NCBI GenBank assembly: GCA_963711595.1
Contig: CAVQER010000006.1
Location: forward strand, 62,001 to 126,000
Length of the DNA: 64,000 nt
Source of the DNA: JAUSIF01 sp963711595
GTDB taxonomy: Bacteria > Pseudomonadota > Alphaproteobacteria > Rhizobiales > Xanthobacteraceae
Direction: 5' to 3'
Part shown: one piece after another, positions 63,086-64,000 of the stretch
How the letters are laid out: the number at the start of each line of letters is the position of its first letter
Position numbering within the stretch: the stretch's first letter is position 1
The notes under the pieces: generated by a model
What the model was told of the DNA's origin: nothing
The model's database searches: none
Seen by the model: only the letters and a program-made list of their open reading frames with translations
Translations under genes and position numbers: made by a program

Positions 63086-63151
63086 CCAAAAATTCTCTCC
63101 GGAACGCTGGCTTTCTCATTCCCGGCATCGCGGGACTTGTCTTCAGGTCGC

Positions 63152-63167
63152 TTTCGTTTCATTTTCG
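63152..63167 (+). promoter_or_regulatory. candidate DeoR/GlpR operator with TTTCG direct repeats
   Basis: TTTCG-TTTCA-TTTTCG forms a short run of T-rich repeats 23 bases before the regulator's ATG. DeoR/GlpR-family operators often hold TTTCG-type repeats. The assignment is by pattern only. Confidence 0.4.
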
Positions 63168-63189
63168 CGCCGAGGGCAGATCGCAACCC

Positions 63190-63966
63190 ATGCTCATCCC
63201 GCGACAGCAGGCGATTGTCGATCTCGCGCGCCAAGCCGGGCGCGTGACGGTCGAGGATCTCGCCGGCCGCTTCGAAGTGACCCCGCAAACAATCCGCAAG
63301 GATCTGAACGAGCTTTGCGACAAGCGGATGCTCACGCGCATCCACGGCGGCGCGATTCTGGCGTCCGGCATTCACAACGTCGGTTACGACGCGCGTCGCA
63401 CGATCGCGATGGAAGCGAAGGAAGAAATCGGTCACGCGACCGCGGCACTCGTTCCCAACGACGCTTCGCTCTTCATCAACATCGGCACGACGACGGAAGC
63501 TGTCGCTCGCGCGATGCTTCAACACTCCGGACTCATGGTGATCACGAATAATCTCAACGTTGCGAGCCTGATGCGCGGCTATTCTCAGATCGAGGTTGTG
63601 ATCGCCGGCGGTCTTGTCCGCCATGCCGACGGCGGGATCGTTGGTGAGGCGGCGATCGATTTCATCCGCCAGTTCCGGGTGGACTACGCTGTGATCGGTG
63701 TGTCCGCGATCGATCAGGATGGTGCGCTCCTGGACTTCGACTACCGCGAAGTGCGGATCGCCCAGGAGATCATTTCGCACGCACGTCACGTGATCCTTGT
63801 CTGCGACGCGACGAAATTCGAACGCTCCGCGCCGGTGCGGATCGGGCACCTCTCGCAGGTGCATACGTTCGTCACCGACTACTGCCGCCCCGCGGCCATC
63901 CGAAAGATTTGCGACGAGGCGGAGGTGCGGCTGGTCGAGGTCAGGTCCGGCCCTGAGGAGCTCTGA
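63190..63966 (+). CDS. glpR: DeoR/GlpR family transcriptional regulator
   Basis: This 258-residue regulator has an N-terminal helix-turn-helix (RQQAIVDLARQAGRVTVEDLAGRFEVTPQTIRKDLNELCDKRMLTRIHGGA) and a C-terminal sugar-phosphate sensor domain (NIGTTTEAVARAML; VIGVSAIDQDGALLDFDYREV; CDATKFERSAPVRIGHL). Its position after glpK suggests a glycerol-3-phosphate repressor. The 34 bases after its stop are T-rich and may be the start of the next gene's promoter. Confidence 0.92.
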   Translation: MLIPRQQAIVDLARQAGRVTVEDLAGRFEVTPQTIRKDLNELCDKRMLTRIHGGAILASGIHNVGYDARRTIAMEAKEEIGHATAALVPNDASLFINIGTTTEAVARAMLQHSGLMVITNNLNVASLMRGYSQIEVVIAGGLVRHADGGIVGEAAIDFIRQFRVDYAVIGVSAIDQDGALLDFDYREVRIAQEIISHARHVILVCDATKFERSAPVRIGHLSQVHTFVTDYCRPAAIRKICDEAEVRLVEVRSGPEEL

Positions 63967-64000
63967 TTTCGCTTTAAGCGCGGTTTTTTCGCTTGAGACG

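Noticed and set aside
63967..64000. Possible terminator after the GlpR gene (CGCTT/AAGCG then a T-run)
   Set aside because: The stem would have too small a loop and few pairs; the T-rich stretch may equally be the next promoter.

Overview
The window looks like a chromosomal stretch of a high-GC alphaproteobacterium, most likely of the Hyphomicrobiales (Xanthobacteraceae / Nitrobacteraceae relatives). Evidence: strong GC codon bias throughout, a ScfR-type regulator divergent from isocitrate lyase, a DUF4170 gene, a YkgJ-type cysteine-cluster protein, the small EESFPASDPPSW protein, and several families of GC-rich intergenic palindromes of the kind common in that group. No rRNA, tRNA, prophage or CRISPR array was seen, and no gene-free stretch exceeds 300 bases.

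Region 1 (1-10.2 kb): a small conserved protein, a stand-alone Lrp/AsnC ligand-binding domain, two tandem EamA transporters (the second frameshifted), and an oxidative operon with two 766-residue molybdenum-hydroxylase large subunits and two c-type cytochromes. pobA (4-hydroxybenzoate hydroxylase) lies upstream. Region 2 (10.3-16.3 kb): an RND efflux adaptor/pump pair and murJ.

Region 3 (16.3-34.2 kb) is an envelope-sugar island. It has a Gfo/Idh dehydrogenase plus DegT aminotransferase pair (GnnA/GnnB-like, possibly for diamino-sugar lipid A; degT is frameshifted), a transaldolase, and a near-complete ADP-heptose pathway (gmhA, gmhB, hldE, hldD) with two heptosyltransferases (waaC, waaF). 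galE, ugd, galU, a RmlD-like reductase, manC and an MsbA-type ABC exporter follow. A CaiB/BaiF CoA-transferase is translationally coupled to waaF.

Region 4 (34.4-41.7 kb): a TAXI-TRAP transporter, then gentisate 1,2-dioxygenase and a fumarylacetoacetase-family hydrolase, divergent around a perfect dyad operator, then YkgJ, an SDR and an NTF2-like protein. Region 5 (41.7-46.9 kb): isocitrate lyase with DUF4170, divergent from scfR with two palindromic operators between them; then a compact unit of a GIY-YIG nuclease gene bounded by inverted copies of one palindrome, a frameshifted GST gene, and a mosaic of nested palindromes.

Region 6 (47-55.8 kb) is a beta-oxidation operon running leftward: fadJ-type fusion, acyl-CoA ligase, thiolase and three acyl-CoA dehydrogenases. 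It is divergent from an IclR regulator with a clear palindromic operator. Region 7 (56.7-61.5 kb) is a complete Liv-type ABC importer (livGFHMK) preceded by a possible leader ORF and closed by a strong intrinsic terminator. The window ends with glpK and a GlpR/DeoR regulator.

Three genes (at about 2068, 17430 and 45413) each carry one clean frameshift with both halves well conserved, so either assembly errors or recent decay must be considered. The most unusual signals are the GIY-YIG/inverted-repeat unit, the nested palindrome mosaic, the twin molybdenum-hydroxylase subunits without their partner subunits, and the operator pairs.
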